Positions 17,869 through 26,370 of a DNA stretch of 64,000 nucleotides are shown here, piece by piece (positions within the stretch are counted from its first letter, which is position 1; every line of letters starts with the position of its first letter). Under the pieces are notes generated by a model. The model worked only from the letters and a program-made list of their open reading frames with translations, was not told the DNA's origin and searched no databases. Origin of the DNA: Bryobacteraceae bacterium (GTDB lineage: Bacteria; Acidobacteriota; Terriglobia; Bryobacterales; Bryobacteraceae). The stretch is taken from contig JARKOC010000197.1 in NCBI GenBank assembly GCA_029975915.1, positions 1-64,000 of the forward strand, given 5' to 3'. A program made the translations under genes and the position numbers.

Positions 17869-19209
17869 CTAGAAGATGGGGGCTCCCGTTGCCCTTTCAA
17901 TTTCAACCGCGGCGAGGAAGCCCTCGCGCAGGAGGTCCGTGTAGGCGCGTTGCGTGTCGATCAGCCGGCGCTGCTCGTTGATTACATCCAACAGCCTGAT
18001 TTCACCTAAGTCGTATGCCGCCCGGAGGATCCTGACGTTCTCGCGCGACTGTTGCAAGACTCCCTCGTCGAACACCGCCAGCGCTTTCGCGGCCGTTTCA
18101 TACCGCGTGATCGCCGCCTGAATCTCCTGCCGGATCACCCGCTCCAGGTACTGCCGTCGCAGCGCCGCATTCTGCTGCCTGGCTATCGAGGCCTGAATGT
18201 TTCCCTGGTTGCGGTTCCTCAGTGGCAGGTTGATAGAGACACCCGCGGTCAGCATGTCGTCGGTATCGCGGATGGGAACGGATGGCCCCACCGGAGTTCT
18301 GAGACCAAACTGGTCGAACTGGGACTTAACTCGCGAGTACCGTGTGAACCCAACCAGATTGGGAACGGCTTCTGACTTCGCAAGCCTGGTTTCCGCATCG
18401 GTCAAAGACTCTTCGATTCGCACGGCTTTCAGATCAGGTCTCTCGGCCAGTGCGCGCGCGACTACCTGATCGAGAATCAGGCTCAGCTTTGGGGCTGCCA
18501 GCGCGCCGGCCAGTTTCAGCGATTCGTCGGGGCTGAAGCCGGCAAGGGTTTTCAGTTCGAGCAGCGCACGCTCGATCTGGTTCGTGAAAATGAGCCTGTC
18601 CGATGCAATCCGGTTGACCTCCACCCGCAAGAGCCCCTCCTCTAGCGGCGTGCCTTCACCCTGGCGAGTCCGTGCCTGAGCGATCTGATAGCTTTGGCGA
18701 TTGAGCTCATAGAGTTGTTCCGCCGATGTCAGATCGCGCGCGGCGGCAAGTGCTTCGGCAAAGCGCGCCTTCACGTCGGCTTTTAGCAGGCGTTCGCGGT
18801 TGGCGATCTCCAGCGTTGCGAGTTCCACACCAAGACCTCCCACTTCCACCCGGCGATCCCGCTTGCCCCCGAGTTCGAACGTGTGCGAGTACCCGATGCC
18901 GAACTCACTTTCACCGGGACTGTTCAGAACCTTCCCGCTCGCGAAACTCGTATCGATCGACGGGTTGACCCGCAACTTGGACTGGGTGAGCAGGCCTTGC
19001 GCTTCGGCGATCCGTTGCCTCGCGGCCACGAGATCCCCATTGCGTTTCAATGCTGCCTCAACCAGCCGATCGAGCGCCTCGCCGCCGGTTTCGGACACGT
19101 ATTGTGCGGCGGATGCCGGCGCAAGCGTTTGCGCGGAAGCGGACGGCAGCCAAGCCGGCGCGGCGGCGCCAACCGTGGCCAAAAACATAAAGAAATCACG
19201 TAAGAGCAT
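17869..19209 (-). CDS. czcC: TolC-family outer membrane factor, CzcC type
   Basis: This outer-membrane efflux channel has about 446 residues from the ATG at 19209. The first 27 residues form a signal peptide ending PSASAQT. The body shows the TolC family pattern of two related halves with long alpha-hairpins (QRIAEAQGLLTQSKLRVNPS near 65-85 and RVNIRAAYDLGEI-like sequence near the end) and a FELGGKRDRRVEVGG segment, which resembles the strand region of CzcC proteins. An 18-residue upstream extension of the frame lacks signal-peptide character and was left out. It is the first structural gene of the second RND operon, 98 bases after the small Cys-rich gene. Confidence 0.88.
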   Translation of the reverse strand: MLLRDFFMFLATVGAAAPAWLPSASAQTLAPASAAQYVSETGGEALDRLVEAALKRNGDLVAARQRIAEAQGLLTQSKLRVNPSIDTSFASGKVLNSPGESEFGIGYSHTFELGGKRDRRVEVGGLGVELATLEIANRERLLKADVKARFAEALAAARDLTSAEQLYELNRQSYQIAQARTRQGEGTPLEEGLLRVEVNRIASDRLIFTNQIERALLELKTLAGFSPDESLKLAGALAAPKLSLILDQVVARALAERPDLKAVRIEESLTDAETRLAKSEAVPNLVGFTRYSRVKSQFDQFGLRTPVGPSVPIRDTDDMLTAGVSINLPLRNRNQGNIQASIARQQNAALRRQYLERVIRQEIQAAITRYETAAKALAVFDEGVLQQSRENVRILRAAYDLGEIRLLDVINEQRRLIDTQRAYTDLLREGFLAAVEIERATGAPIF

Positions 19210-19306
19210 ATTTGAGGACCTGAAAGTCAGTGATTTTAGATACAAACGGCTACACGACCGCACGTGGGCTAACTGGGTCGGTTCGAATCAGCTCAGGGGA
19301 GAATTC

Positions 19307-19720
19307 TCAGCAGCGAAGGGAGGTAGTTGGGCGTGGAGAGAAGGTGGGATGCTGCAGGAGGTCGAGACTAATCGCAGACGCGATGGCCGTCTCTTGGTTG
19401 AGCCGGGATGGGGTGATCACGGCGAAGGCGGAATTCGCGAAGGTGACGAGACGCGATGACTCCGACTGTGTGCTGTTAATCCCGATCGTTGGCGTGACAG
19501 GGTAGTCCGTGCATCCTTGACAAGGAGTTGGTTCAGACAAGGAGCTACCGGAGGAGCCGGCGCCACGCACACAGCAGAGAGCCGCCCAATCCTCGATAGT
19601 GTCGTGACCCGTGGAAGAAACGCAAACCACTTTGAACGCGCCTGGAGCCCCCACCAGCAACAAGGCCGTGATGAGGAGGCGAACCAGGTGGGTGTTCCAG
19701 AGCATGGTCAGCGGGTGCAC
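19307..19720 (-). CDS. Small secreted Cys-rich protein at the head of the czc operon
   Basis: The protein is 132-137 residues: GTG at 19720 has a GGGCGG upstream, and ATG at 19705 is the alternative. The N-terminal hydrophobic segment (LVRLLITALLLVGAPGAF) is a signal peptide. The mature part has five cysteines in the pattern VVCVS...GHDTIEDWAALCC...CQGC, then a low-complexity Ser/Thr-rich tail. The layout Cys, Gly-His, acidic helix, Cys-Cys, CxxC is one I associate with small unnamed proteins in acidobacterial metal operons. A periplasmic metal-binding or metal-sensing role, as suggested for CzcI, is inferred from composition and place. It lies directly ahead of czcC in the same direction. 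Confidence 0.6.
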   Translation of the reverse strand: MHPLTMLWNTHLVRLLITALLLVGAPGAFKVVCVSSTGHDTIEDWAALCCVRGAGSSGSSLSEPTPCQGCTDYPVTPTIGINSTQSESSRLVTFANSAFAVITPSRLNQETAIASAISLDLLQHPTFSPRPTTSLRC

Positions 19721-19732
19721 TCTTTTCCGCCC

Positions 19733-19990
19733 TTATCGTACCACGGCGTACGGGCTTTGCGGGTCTCTCAGTCTCTTGCCTTTTGCAACCCTCGCCTGCT
19801 GTTTCGGAGTGAGTACCTGCTGATGTTCGACGCCCGTCTCATCGATCGTCACGGGGCCGGGGTGGTCCTTAAGCACGCGATCGTGACGCACTTCGAACAG
19901 CAAACCATGCCCCGACGCCGTCAGAGCAGCGACAGAGAGCAGGATGGCCCTCATGCTACGACCTGTTGCTTTTTGACTTCGGTGTTCCAT
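19733..19990 (-). pseudogene. Truncated copy of the CusA-partner gene (paralogue of 26367-27176)
   Basis: The first 60 or so residues match the intact gene at 26367-27176: both begin MEHRSQK, share a signal sequence, the segment VRHDR-LxDH, and a GVxxQQV step. After about 55 residues the copy changes to an unrelated Lys/Arg-rich tail and stops at residue 85, against about 269 in the intact protein, so the two predicted beta-rich repeats are missing. It overlaps the end of the CusA fragment exactly as the intact genes do, which shows the pair was duplicated or inherited together. Confidence 0.75.
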
Positions 19991-20368
19991 TTCCAAACCT
20001 CGTAGATTGCCGGGGAGACCACAAGCTCGAGAATGAAGGACGCGAAGATGCCGCCAATCATGGGCGCAGCGATTCGCTTCATCACGTCGGCCCCTGTTCC
20101 GGCCGACCACATGATGGGTAACAGCCCCATGACCATGCAGGCCACGGTCATGAACTTGTGACGGAATCGCTTCACGGCCCCGGTGTGAATTGCTTCCTAC
20201 AGCTCGGCCAACGTCCGCATCCTTCCTTCCCCCTTCGCGCTCTCATAGGCGATGTTCAAGTACAGCAGACAGATGGCGCCGACAGCGGAAAACGGAACGG
20301 CGAGTACGATGATGAAAGTCTCGGTGACCGATTTCGTGTTGATGTACAGGAGCATGATGATCAACTCG
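19951..20368 (-). pseudogene. CusA C-terminal fragment with deletion and nonsense mutation
   Basis: The minus strand encodes the last part of a CusA-type pump: MLLYINTKSVTETFIIVLAV, LNIAYESAKGEGRMRTLAEL, and RFRHKFMTVACMVMG through to the stop. Compared with the intact CusA at 27140-30406, about 31 residues are missing in frame after VGAI, near 20262. A TAG at 20197-20199 replaces the Gln of the aligned LxDLQNAIHDGA segment without a frame change. The N-terminal 900 residues are absent. The homology ends abruptly at about 20368, where a P-ATPase fragment begins on the other strand. Confidence 0.85.
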
Positions 20369-21027
20369 GTCAGGAGACACCTGAGGTGCACGAGCAACTC
20401 GAATCGCTGTCCGCAACCGGCCACACGGTCGTCGTTGTTGGAAATGACGCGCATGTGTGTGGGTTCTTCGCCCTGGCGGACCGAATTCGACCTGAGGCCG
20501 CGACATCGATCAGACGACTCCGCTCGTTGGGTGTCGATCATCTGGTGATGCTGACTGGCGACAACCGAGGTACGGCGGAGGCCATTGCGAGAGAGGCCGG
20601 CGTGATTGAAGTCGAGGCGGAGTTGCTGCCTGAAGAAAAAGTGACCGCGGTGGAGAGCCTTGTGGGCAAACACCAGACTGTGGCGATGGTCGGTGACGGC
20701 ATCAACGACGCACCGGCGTTGGCGCGCGCCTCGCTTGGCATCGCGATGGGAGCCGGTGGAAGTGATACGGCCATCGAAACCGCCGACATCGCGCTGATGT
20801 CGGACGACCTCACCAAGCTTCCCTGGTTAGTTCAGCACTCCCGGCGGATGCTGGCCATCATCCGCGTGAACATTTTTCTATCCCTGGCGGTGAAGGCGCT
20901 GTTCGTCGGACTCACACTTGCGGGTCACGCGTCACTTTGGGCGGCCATCGCGGCGGACATGGGCGTATCGCTACTCGTTATGGCGAATGCGCTAAGGCTA
21001 CTTCGCGATAGCTGTCGGGCGGCCTGA
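20369..21027 (+). pseudogene. C-terminal half of a Zn/Cd-type P-ATPase, 5' truncated
   Basis: From GQETPEVHEQL onward the plus strand encodes about 218 residues closely matching the C-terminal part of the ATPase at 10728-12911: SATGHTVVVVGNDAHVCGF, MLTGDNRGTAEAIAREAG, the GDGINDAP hinge, and the last two membrane helices (NIFLSLAVKALFVGLTLAG). The metal-binding domain, the CPC helix and the DKTGT phosphorylation site are all missing, so it cannot pump. The frame is intact to its stop. The open frame continues upstream to 20158, but that part is the antisense of the CusA fragment and has no meaning as protein. The two fragments meet within a few bases near 20368. Confidence 0.85.
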
Positions 21028-21136
21028 CTTGTTCAAGCCGGCACTAGGAGCGCACTAACGCTCGCCACTTCGCCTACGTCGGATTCTCCCGGAAACTGCC
21101 TCTGAGTCGGGCTCTCCTCGCCGCTCCAGGATGTAT

Positions 21137-21167
21137 CGCACCGGCAACCCTTGTGGGCGCCGGTGCG
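21137..21167. terminator. Hairpin between convergent ends
   Basis: CGCACCGGC at 21137-21145 and GCCGGTGCG at 21159-21167 form a perfect 9-bp stem with a 13-base loop. It lies between the rightward P-ATPase fragment and the leftward gene at 21244-21648. No T-run follows, so a classical intrinsic terminator is not certain. The rest of 21028-21243 shows no gene. Confidence 0.4.
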
Positions 21168-21243
21168 TTACAGGTGATTCAAATGCTTGCCCGAGAGTAG
21201 CTCGGACGACTCCTGCTTGTGTCGACAAGGACCGGCGGGGCCG

Positions 21244-21648
21244 CTACTTCCCGATCTCTTTCGCCATTGCCTCGTGGGCCGTGGCCATGGCACGCATCTC
21301 CTTGGCCGCCTTTCGGCAGTGTTCGGCGAAGTACTTGCAGTGCTCCGCCGAATTCGGCGACATCGGAGTCTTTGAGGAACCCATCCTCGGATTCCGCGTG
21401 TACTCAACCGCCAGCGCCTCATGCTCCAGGGCCTCGGCCTCGTGCTTCTCGGCCATCGCGTTGAAATGGCGGGCCAGTTTCATGTGGTCGGCCGGCGTCT
21501 TGGCATTGGCCACAAGCGCCTTGACCTCCTTGGATTTCAGCATCCCTTTCATTTCCACGGCCGTTGCCTGCGGGGCTGAGATCGCGATCACTGCAGCCAG
21601 AACCATCGCGGAGGTTATGGCTTGTTTCCAATTCATTCCGTTTTTCAT
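21244..21648 (-). CDS. Small secreted helical, His-rich protein of unknown function
   Basis: This 134-residue protein has a signal peptide ending near residue 30 (AVIAISAPQATAVE). The mature part is almost all helix, rich in Ala, Glu, Lys and His (HMKLARHFNAMAEKHEAEAL, HCKYFAEHCRKAAKEMRAM). Two cysteines (in EHCKYF and EHCRKA) lie in neighbouring helical turns. The pattern suggests a small periplasmic helix bundle that could bind metal through His, Met and Cys side chains. I do not recognise a named family. GGAGAGACTGAA lies before the ATG at 21648, and the longer frame up to 21873 has no protein character. A sigma-54-like element lies 61 bases upstream, so it may belong to one of the NtrC-type regulons in the window. 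Confidence 0.7.
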   Translation of the reverse strand: MKNGMNWKQAITSAMVLAAVIAISAPQATAVEMKGMLKSKEVKALVANAKTPADHMKLARHFNAMAEKHEAEALEHEALAVEYTRNPRMGSSKTPMSPNSAEHCKYFAEHCRKAAKEMRAMATAHEAMAKEIGK

Positions 21649-21708
21649 TTCAGTCTCTCCTTGTGTTGCCCGCTCAGCGACTTGGTGAGCTCTGACACCC
21701 TGGCCAAA

Positions 21709-21724
21709 TGCAGCTCGCCTGCCA
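21709..21724 (-). promoter_or_regulatory. Candidate sigma-54 promoter for the 21244-21648 gene
   Basis: On the minus strand TGGCAG-GCGAG-CTGCA has the exact GG-N10-GC spacing and two mismatches to TGGCAC-N5-TTGCA. It is similar to the element in front of the multicopper oxidase gene. Just upstream, at 21757-21774, lies GGGCAC-N6-GTGGCG, a half-degenerate form of the palindrome seen at three other sites in this window. The whole 21649-21913 gap has no gene and must hold the control regions of both divergent genes. Confidence 0.45.
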
Positions 21725-21913
21725 ATCCTGGAACGATAGATAACGTGTTGTAGACAGGGCACTTGTGAGTGGCGGGCCGAGTGAGAACCATATGCGGATG
21801 GACTAACAGGGCCAGCGATTGGAGAGCCAGGGGCAGCGGAGACTAAGCGGTAGCCGGACTCCGGATTCCGCAAGTGAATTGCTGGGTGTACGATGAGCCC
21901 AAGAGGGATTGCA

Positions 21914-22405
21914 ATGCCGAGAAAGAGCTTGGTCTTGGGATTCGTTGTTATTGTTGTGCTTGCCGGGCTTGGATTCGCGGGCTGGCGTTACGTCCAGGCG
22001 CGGAACGCGCAATCCTGCAAGGCATGCACGCGTCCCGTCCACTCACACATGAAGACAGTGGGACTCGTTGACGGCAAGCGATCCGTATACTGCTGCCCGG
22101 CGTGTGCGCTATCAGTTCATCAACAATCTGGCAAGCCGGTGCAGGTCGTCGAGTTGACAGACTACCTCACCAATAGCCCGCTGAAGCCGGAAAGCAGCTA
22201 CTTGGTCCGAAACAGCGACGTGAACCCGTGCCTGCAGCACAATCCTGCCGTCGGCGAAAGCCAACAACCCCTTGAATCGCACTTCGATCGTTGCTCGCCG
22301 AGCGTCCTCGCCTTCAGTGACCAGCGGTCGGCGAGTACCTTCGCAAATGAGCACGGAGGCCAAGTCGTCAGGTTTTCCGAGTTCGCCTCGGACTTCCAGC
22401 GGTAA
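21914..22405 (+). CDS. Membrane-anchored Cys-rich protein, NosL-like C-terminus
   Basis: The protein has about 163 residues with one N-terminal membrane anchor (LGFVVIVVLAGLGFAGWRYV). Outside the membrane it has CKACTRPVHSHMKT and VYCCPACALSVHQ, two cysteine pairs close to His and Met residues. A second part contains LVRNSDVNPC, FDRCSPSVLAF and a final segment ANEHGGQVVRFSEF. This last stretch, in which a copied or oxidised metal site is followed by A-x-x-HGG and F-x-E-F, recalls the C-terminal part of NosL-type copper chaperones. The likeness is partial and the assignment tentative. AGAGGGATTGCA precedes the ATG at 21914. An ATG at 21893 is possible but has no ribosome site. Confidence 0.65.
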   Translation: MPRKSLVLGFVVIVVLAGLGFAGWRYVQARNAQSCKACTRPVHSHMKTVGLVDGKRSVYCCPACALSVHQQSGKPVQVVELTDYLTNSPLKPESSYLVRNSDVNPCLQHNPAVGESQQPLESHFDRCSPSVLAFSDQRSASTFANEHGGQVVRFSEFASDFQR

Positions 22406-22467
22406 GATTCAACTACTTTTGAGGTGCCCCTCATCGAGGGTCGCTGTTACCCAGTTCGCAGAACGGT

Positions 22468-24939
22468 TCACGCCCTTGCGCGCCGGAGGCGCAGGGCGTT
22501 GCCCACCACTGAGACTGAACTGAAACTCATGGCGGCAGCGGCGATCATCGGACTCAACAACAACCCAAAGAATGGGTAGAGCACTCCGGCCGCCACGGGC
22601 ACGCCAAGCGCGTTGTAGACGAAGGCGAAGAACAAGTTCTCCTTGATGTTGCGCATCGTGGCACGGCTCAGCCGGCGCGCGCGCACGATGCCTCCAAGAT
22701 CGCCTTTGACGAGAGTCACACCGGCGCTCTCCATCGCGACGTCAGTGCCCGTTCCCATCGCGATGCCGATATGGGCTTTCGCCAGCGCTGGTGCATCGTT
22801 AATCCCGTCGCCAGCCATTGCAACGAACCGGCCCAAGTCTTGGAGCCGCTTTACCGCGTGGCTCTTGTCTTCCGGCAGCACCTCGGCAACCACCTCGTCG
22901 ATCCCGAGTTTGCTGGCAACAGCTTGGGCAGTTGTTTGGCTGTCTCCCGTCAGCATGACAATCCGGATGTTTTCGTTGTGCAACTGCCGAATGGCTTCCG
23001 CAGTGGTCGCCTTGATCGGATCCGCAACGCCGATCAGCCCTACGAGTTTGCCGTCGACTGCAACGAACATGACGGTCTGGCCGTCCGCGCGCATCGTCTC
23101 AGCCTCGCCAGTCATGCTCTCCGGAGTGACACCTGAGTCCTCCATCAACCGGCGGTTGCCGAGGAGCACTTCCAACCCATCCACACGTGCCCTAACGCCT
23201 TTGCCCGTCACAGATTCAAAGCTCTCAGCGGCGAGAACCGAAATGCCGCGCACCTCCGCTCCAGCGACGATGGCGGCTGCAAGGGGGTGTTCACTCGCAC
23301 GCTCAAGACTCGCAGCCAGTTGTAGCAGCCGCGCCTCATCAAAGCCGGGCGCAGGTTTCACCGCTAACAGTCTCGGCTTGCCTTCGGTGAGCGTTCCGGT
23401 CTTGTCTACAACAAGGGTGTCGACTTGGCGCAGGAATTCGATGGCTTCGGCGTTCTTGAACAGCACGCCCATGGTTGCGCCTTTGCCCGCGGCAACCATG
23501 ATCGACATCGGCGTCGCCAAACCCAATGCGCATGGGCAAGCAATGATCAGCACCGCCACCGCCGCGATCAAGGCGTGGGCCATTCGAGGTTGCGGTCCCA
23601 CCACAGACCAAATGACGAACGTCAATACGGAGACACCGACCACGATGGGTACAAAGTAGCCTGCCACCTGATCGGCGAGCTTTTGAATCGGTGCGCGGCT
23701 CCTCTGCGCTTCAGACACCATTCGCACGATCTGCGCCAGCATAGTCTCCGAGCCGACGCGGTCGGCCCGCATTACCAGGGTCCCGGTACCATTCAAAGTG
23801 GCCCCCGTCACCCGATCACCAGCACCCTTTTCAACCGGAATCGGTTCGCCGGTGATCATGGACTCGTCCACACTGCTCTTCCCCTCCACAACCACGCCAT
23901 CCACGGGAACTTTTTCTCCTGGCCGGATGCGGAGATGCGCCCCAACCTGCACATGTTCCAACGGGACATCCGCTTCTGAACCGTCGTCGCGTACCAGGCG
24001 TGCAATCTTCGGTGCAAGGCCGAGAAGGGCCTTGATGGCTGACCCGGTCTGGCTGCGTGCCCTCAGTTCCAGGACCTGGCCGAGCAGAACCAACGTGACA
24101 ATGACAGCGGCAGCCTCGTAGTAAACTGCCACGTTGCCGCCGTTGTCACGGAAGGCTACAGGGAACACTCCGGGCGCCAGTGTGGCGATGAGACTGTACG
24201 TATAGGCAACCGACACGCCGAGGCCGATGAGCGTGAACATGTTCAGGCCCCGGTTGACAACCGAATGCCAGCCGCGAACAAAGAACGGCCAGCCGCCCCA
24301 CAGGATCACAGGGCTGCTGAGGAGGAGTTCAATCCATGTCCAGGTCCCCTTCGAGGCAAGTTGTTGCAGAGGCTGTCCGGGGATCATCTCACCCATCGCG
24401 GCGATCACTACCGGGATGGTCAGGACGACGCTGATCCAGAAGCGTCGGGTCATGCCGGCCAGTTCGGGATTCTGTTCCTCGTCGGCCGAAACCACCTTGG
24501 GTTCAAGCGCCATGCCGCAGATCGGACAGCTTCCTGGCTCGCTCCGCACGATTTCCGGGTGCATGGGGCAAACGTACTCGGTGCGGCTGGCCGACGGCGG
24601 CGCAAGAGGTTCTAAGCCCATTCCGCACTTCGGGCAGGAGCCAGGTCCTTCCTGGAGGATTTCAGGATGCATCGGACACGTATACTCAGCCGCAGTTGAA
24701 GCGGAACCCGATGCCATTGCGCGCGACGGGGCAGGTGGCGGAACGACGTACCTGTCTGGCTCGCTCCGGAACTTCTCCAAGCAGTGCTGGCTGCAGAAGT
24801 AATAGGCTCGCCCGCCGGACGATTCCGTCAGACTGGTGGACGCCGGGTCCACGCTCATGCCGCAGACCGGATCACGTGATGGTTCGCTTGGCGGCAACTC
24901 GCGGCGATGCGCGGCGTGCCCCCCTTGCTTGTGCTCCAT
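22468..24939 (-). CDS. copA: Copper P1B-type ATPase with YHS and two heavy-metal-binding domains
   Basis: This 823-residue copper-exporting ATPase has an unusual N-terminus. Residues about 22-62 form a YHS domain ([21 protein letters not shown]). Then come two short metal-binding modules of the CPMHPEI...CPxCGM type at about 86-110 and 120-145, with no classical HMA domain. The core has eight predicted helices with the CPC motif ([11 protein letters not shown]) near residue 465, DKTGT near 511, and GDGINDAP near 690. CPC with a following ATPMSIMV and the Met-rich surroundings fit Cu(I)/Ag(I) export (P1B-1). A strong GAAGGAGG ribosome site lies before the ATG. It is the last gene of the leftward cus/cop operon. 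Confidence 0.92.
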   Translation of the reverse strand: MEHKQGGHAAHRRELPPSEPSRDPVCGMSVDPASTSLTESSGGRAYYFCSQHCLEKFRSEPDRYVVPPPAPSRAMASGSASTAAEYTCPMHPEILQEGPGSCPKCGMGLEPLAPPSASRTEYVCPMHPEIVRSEPGSCPICGMALEPKVVSADEEQNPELAGMTRRFWISVVLTIPVVIAAMGEMIPGQPLQQLASKGTWTWIELLLSSPVILWGGWPFFVRGWHSVVNRGLNMFTLIGLGVSVAYTYSLIATLAPGVFPVAFRDNGGNVAVYYEAAAVIVTLVLLGQVLELRARSQTGSAIKALLGLAPKIARLVRDDGSEADVPLEHVQVGAHLRIRPGEKVPVDGVVVEGKSSVDESMITGEPIPVEKGAGDRVTGATLNGTGTLVMRADRVGSETMLAQIVRMVSEAQRSRAPIQKLADQVAGYFVPIVVGVSVLTFVIWSVVGPQPRMAHALIAAVAVLIIACPCALGLATPMSIMVAAGKGATMGVLFKNAEAIEFLRQVDTLVVDKTGTLTEGKPRLLAVKPAPGFDEARLLQLAASLERASEHPLAAAIVAGAEVRGISVLAAESFESVTGKGVRARVDGLEVLLGNRRLMEDSGVTPESMTGEAETMRADGQTVMFVAVDGKLVGLIGVADPIKATTAEAIRQLHNENIRIVMLTGDSQTTAQAVASKLGIDEVVAEVLPEDKSHAVKRLQDLGRFVAMAGDGINDAPALAKAHIGIAMGTGTDVAMESAGVTLVKGDLGGIVRARRLSRATMRNIKENLFFAFVYNALGVPVAAGVLYPFFGLLLSPMIAAAAMSFSSVSVVGNALRLRRARA

Positions 24940-25018
24940 ACGACGACCTCCTTCCTCTCGATTCCATCGAGACCAGGCTCTACATCTCGACTGCTCTCGA
25001 CTGGATCCACTGGTGCCC

Positions 25019-25038
25019 GTGCCGGCTTACGCCGGCAC
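25019..25038. repeat. Perfect hairpin upstream of copA
   Basis: GTGCCGGC and GCCGGCAC flank a 4-base loop (TTAC), an 8-bp perfect stem in the 146-base gap between the small secreted gene and copA. No T-run follows on either strand. It could attenuate readthrough or protect an mRNA end. Confidence 0.45.
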
Positions 25039-25085
25039 GCTTGTTCGCAACGGCTGGAACTAACTCCGTCGACACAGGGTGCCGG

Positions 25086-25442
25086 TCAGTGTTTGTGGCT
25101 GGTGTCGTGCTTTGGGGCAGCGGCGGGCGCGCTGTTGTCGAGCAGCACCTCCTTGGCGATGAACTCGCCACTTGCCAGAGTCGTGCCAAAGACGGCGACG
25201 CGATCACCTTTTTTGAAGGCCGACAGGGATGCCTTGGTCTTCCCGCGTTCAAACGTCGTCTTTTCGTTTACCGTGATCGACTTCACGCCCTTGTCCGTCT
25301 TGACTTCGATCCGGCCATTGGCGATTGACAGCACTTCGCCCTTGGTTGGGGTTCCCTTATGTTGGCTGGGATCGTGGGCTCTCACTACAGTAGCGCCCAT
25401 GAAACCAGTCAGAATCAGCGTCGCAATCAACTTGTGAAACAT
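25086..25442 (-). CDS. Small secreted OB-like protein with His tail (DUF5666-like)
   Basis: The protein has 118 residues with a signal peptide (LIATLILTGFMGATVVRAH). The mature domain of about 80 residues is all beta: GEVLSIANGRIEVKTDKG, SITVNEKTTFERGKT, FKKGDRVAVFGTTLASG, EFIAKEVLL. This is the pattern of small OB-fold proteins annotated as DUF5666. The C-terminus ends in KHDTSHKH, a likely metal-binding tail. Two further paralogues with the same order (beta domain, then a His-rich end) lie at 39076-39441 and 40811-41176. All three are in metal or thiol operons. The function is unknown. Binding copper in the periplasm is a reasonable inference. Confidence 0.75.
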   Translation of the reverse strand: MFHKLIATLILTGFMGATVVRAHDPSQHKGTPTKGEVLSIANGRIEVKTDKGVKSITVNEKTTFERGKTKASLSAFKKGDRVAVFGTTLASGEFIAKEVLLDNSAPAAAPKHDTSHKH

Positions 25443-25463
25443 TCTTCCCTCCCTTGGTTCGAC

Positions 25464-26003
25464 CTAATGAGATTCGCTGCGGTGGATATCGAGGCCGTTC
25501 ACTTCCTTCATCAGCTCGAGTTCCTTGGCTGTGATGTTCGGCAGATGGCGGATGAACGCTACGAGCTTCCAGTTATCCTCGTCCTCCCCGCCCCACCCGG
25601 GCATCCCAGTGAAGCGGATTCCATTTTTGATGATGTAAAACAACTCCCCGTCTGAGAGCCCTAGCGTATCCGCACCCCTGAGGTCGGGCGCCGGCGGATA
25701 AAGTCCAGCGTTGATCTGGGTGCGGCCACTGCCGTCGTTAGCATGGCAGACAGCGCAATGATCGGCAAAATGGTCGCGAGCTTCTGCGATTGCCAAGGGG
25801 GCGGGGTTCACAGGGTTCTTCAGGTCTCTTGCCCCAGGCGGGGAAGCGATTCGCCTCGCATGCCTGGCGAGAACCGCCTCCAACCTTGTCGGCTTCTCTC
25901 GCGCGCTGAACCCGTGAGCGGTGACAAACCAATACACCCAAAGCCCGGCGGACACGCACAACGCGACGCTGAGCCACCCAAACAGCTTCGGTTTGCTGCT
26001 CAT
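25464..26003 (-). CDS. Membrane-anchored c-type cytochrome
   Basis: This 179-residue protein has one N-terminal anchor helix (LFGWLSVALCVSAGLWVYWF) and a single class I cytochrome c domain. The haem motif is CAVCH near residue 105, and the distal methionine lies in the segment RFTGMPGW near 148. The last part is a helix (NWKLVAFIRHLPNITAKELE). It probably passes electrons in the periplasm. Its place in the copper operon suggests a link to copper redox state or to protection of haem proteins, but the sequence does not name a partner. GGGAGAGCG precedes the ATG. It lies 13 bases after the upstream gene and 21 bases before the next. Confidence 0.85.
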   Translation of the reverse strand: MSSKPKLFGWLSVALCVSAGLWVYWFVTAHGFSAREKPTRLEAVLARHARRIASPPGARDLKNPVNPAPLAIAEARDHFADHCAVCHANDGSGRTQINAGLYPPAPDLRGADTLGLSDGELFYIIKNGIRFTGMPGWGGEDEDNWKLVAFIRHLPNITAKELELMKEVNGLDIHRSESH

Positions 26004-26016
26004 CGCGCTCTCCCGC

Positions 26017-26370
26017 CTAGTGGGAATGCCCCGGGTGCCCGGTTGGGGCGTCCGCCGCTTGAATTTTGTCGACTTTGAGGACCTTCGTCTTCTCGAACAG
26101 AGTTCCGGTTACGGTCACCTTCTGGGCCGCGAACTTCTCCGGGGTCTGCTGGTCGCTCAACACGTAGACGTTCTTGCCCACGAGTAGCGCGTACTTCGTC
26201 TTCGAGTCCATCTTCACGCACTCCCGGACGCACTTCTCGTCCGGTGTGATGCCCATCGTGTGCTTCGCGCCGCACATCGTGTCTGTGATGATGCCCGTGA
26301 ACGTTTGTGGTTTGTCGGCGGCGGCGAGTAAAGCCGCGCCAAAGATCAGAGTGCAGATGGTCTTCTTCAT
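26017..26370 (-). CDS. Small secreted protein with conserved Cys pattern, unknown function
   Basis: The protein has 117 residues with a signal peptide ending near residue 18 (FGAALLAAADK). It shows TFTGIITDTMCGAKHTMG, then CVRECVKM, then a beta-rich part with ALLVGKNVYVLSDQ and VTVTGTLFEKTKVLKVDKI, and a final HPGHSH. The three-cysteine opening with a His and the OB-like second half recur in small exported proteins that I associate with Acidobacteriota, with no assigned role. The start overlaps the stop of the upstream gene by four bases (ATGA), so it is tightly coupled to the CusA-partner gene. The His-rich end and operon suggest metal binding. Confidence 0.75.
   Translation of the reverse strand: MKKTICTLIFGAALLAAADKPQTFTGIITDTMCGAKHTMGITPDEKCVRECVKMDSKTKYALLVGKNVYVLSDQQTPEKFAAQKVTVTGTLFEKTKVLKVDKIQAADAPTGHPGHSH

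Noticed and set aside
20158..20368. N-terminal part of the open frame leading into the P-ATPase fragment
   Set aside because: This part is the reverse of the CusA fragment, so it is not an original part of the ATPase and probably not a real protein start.
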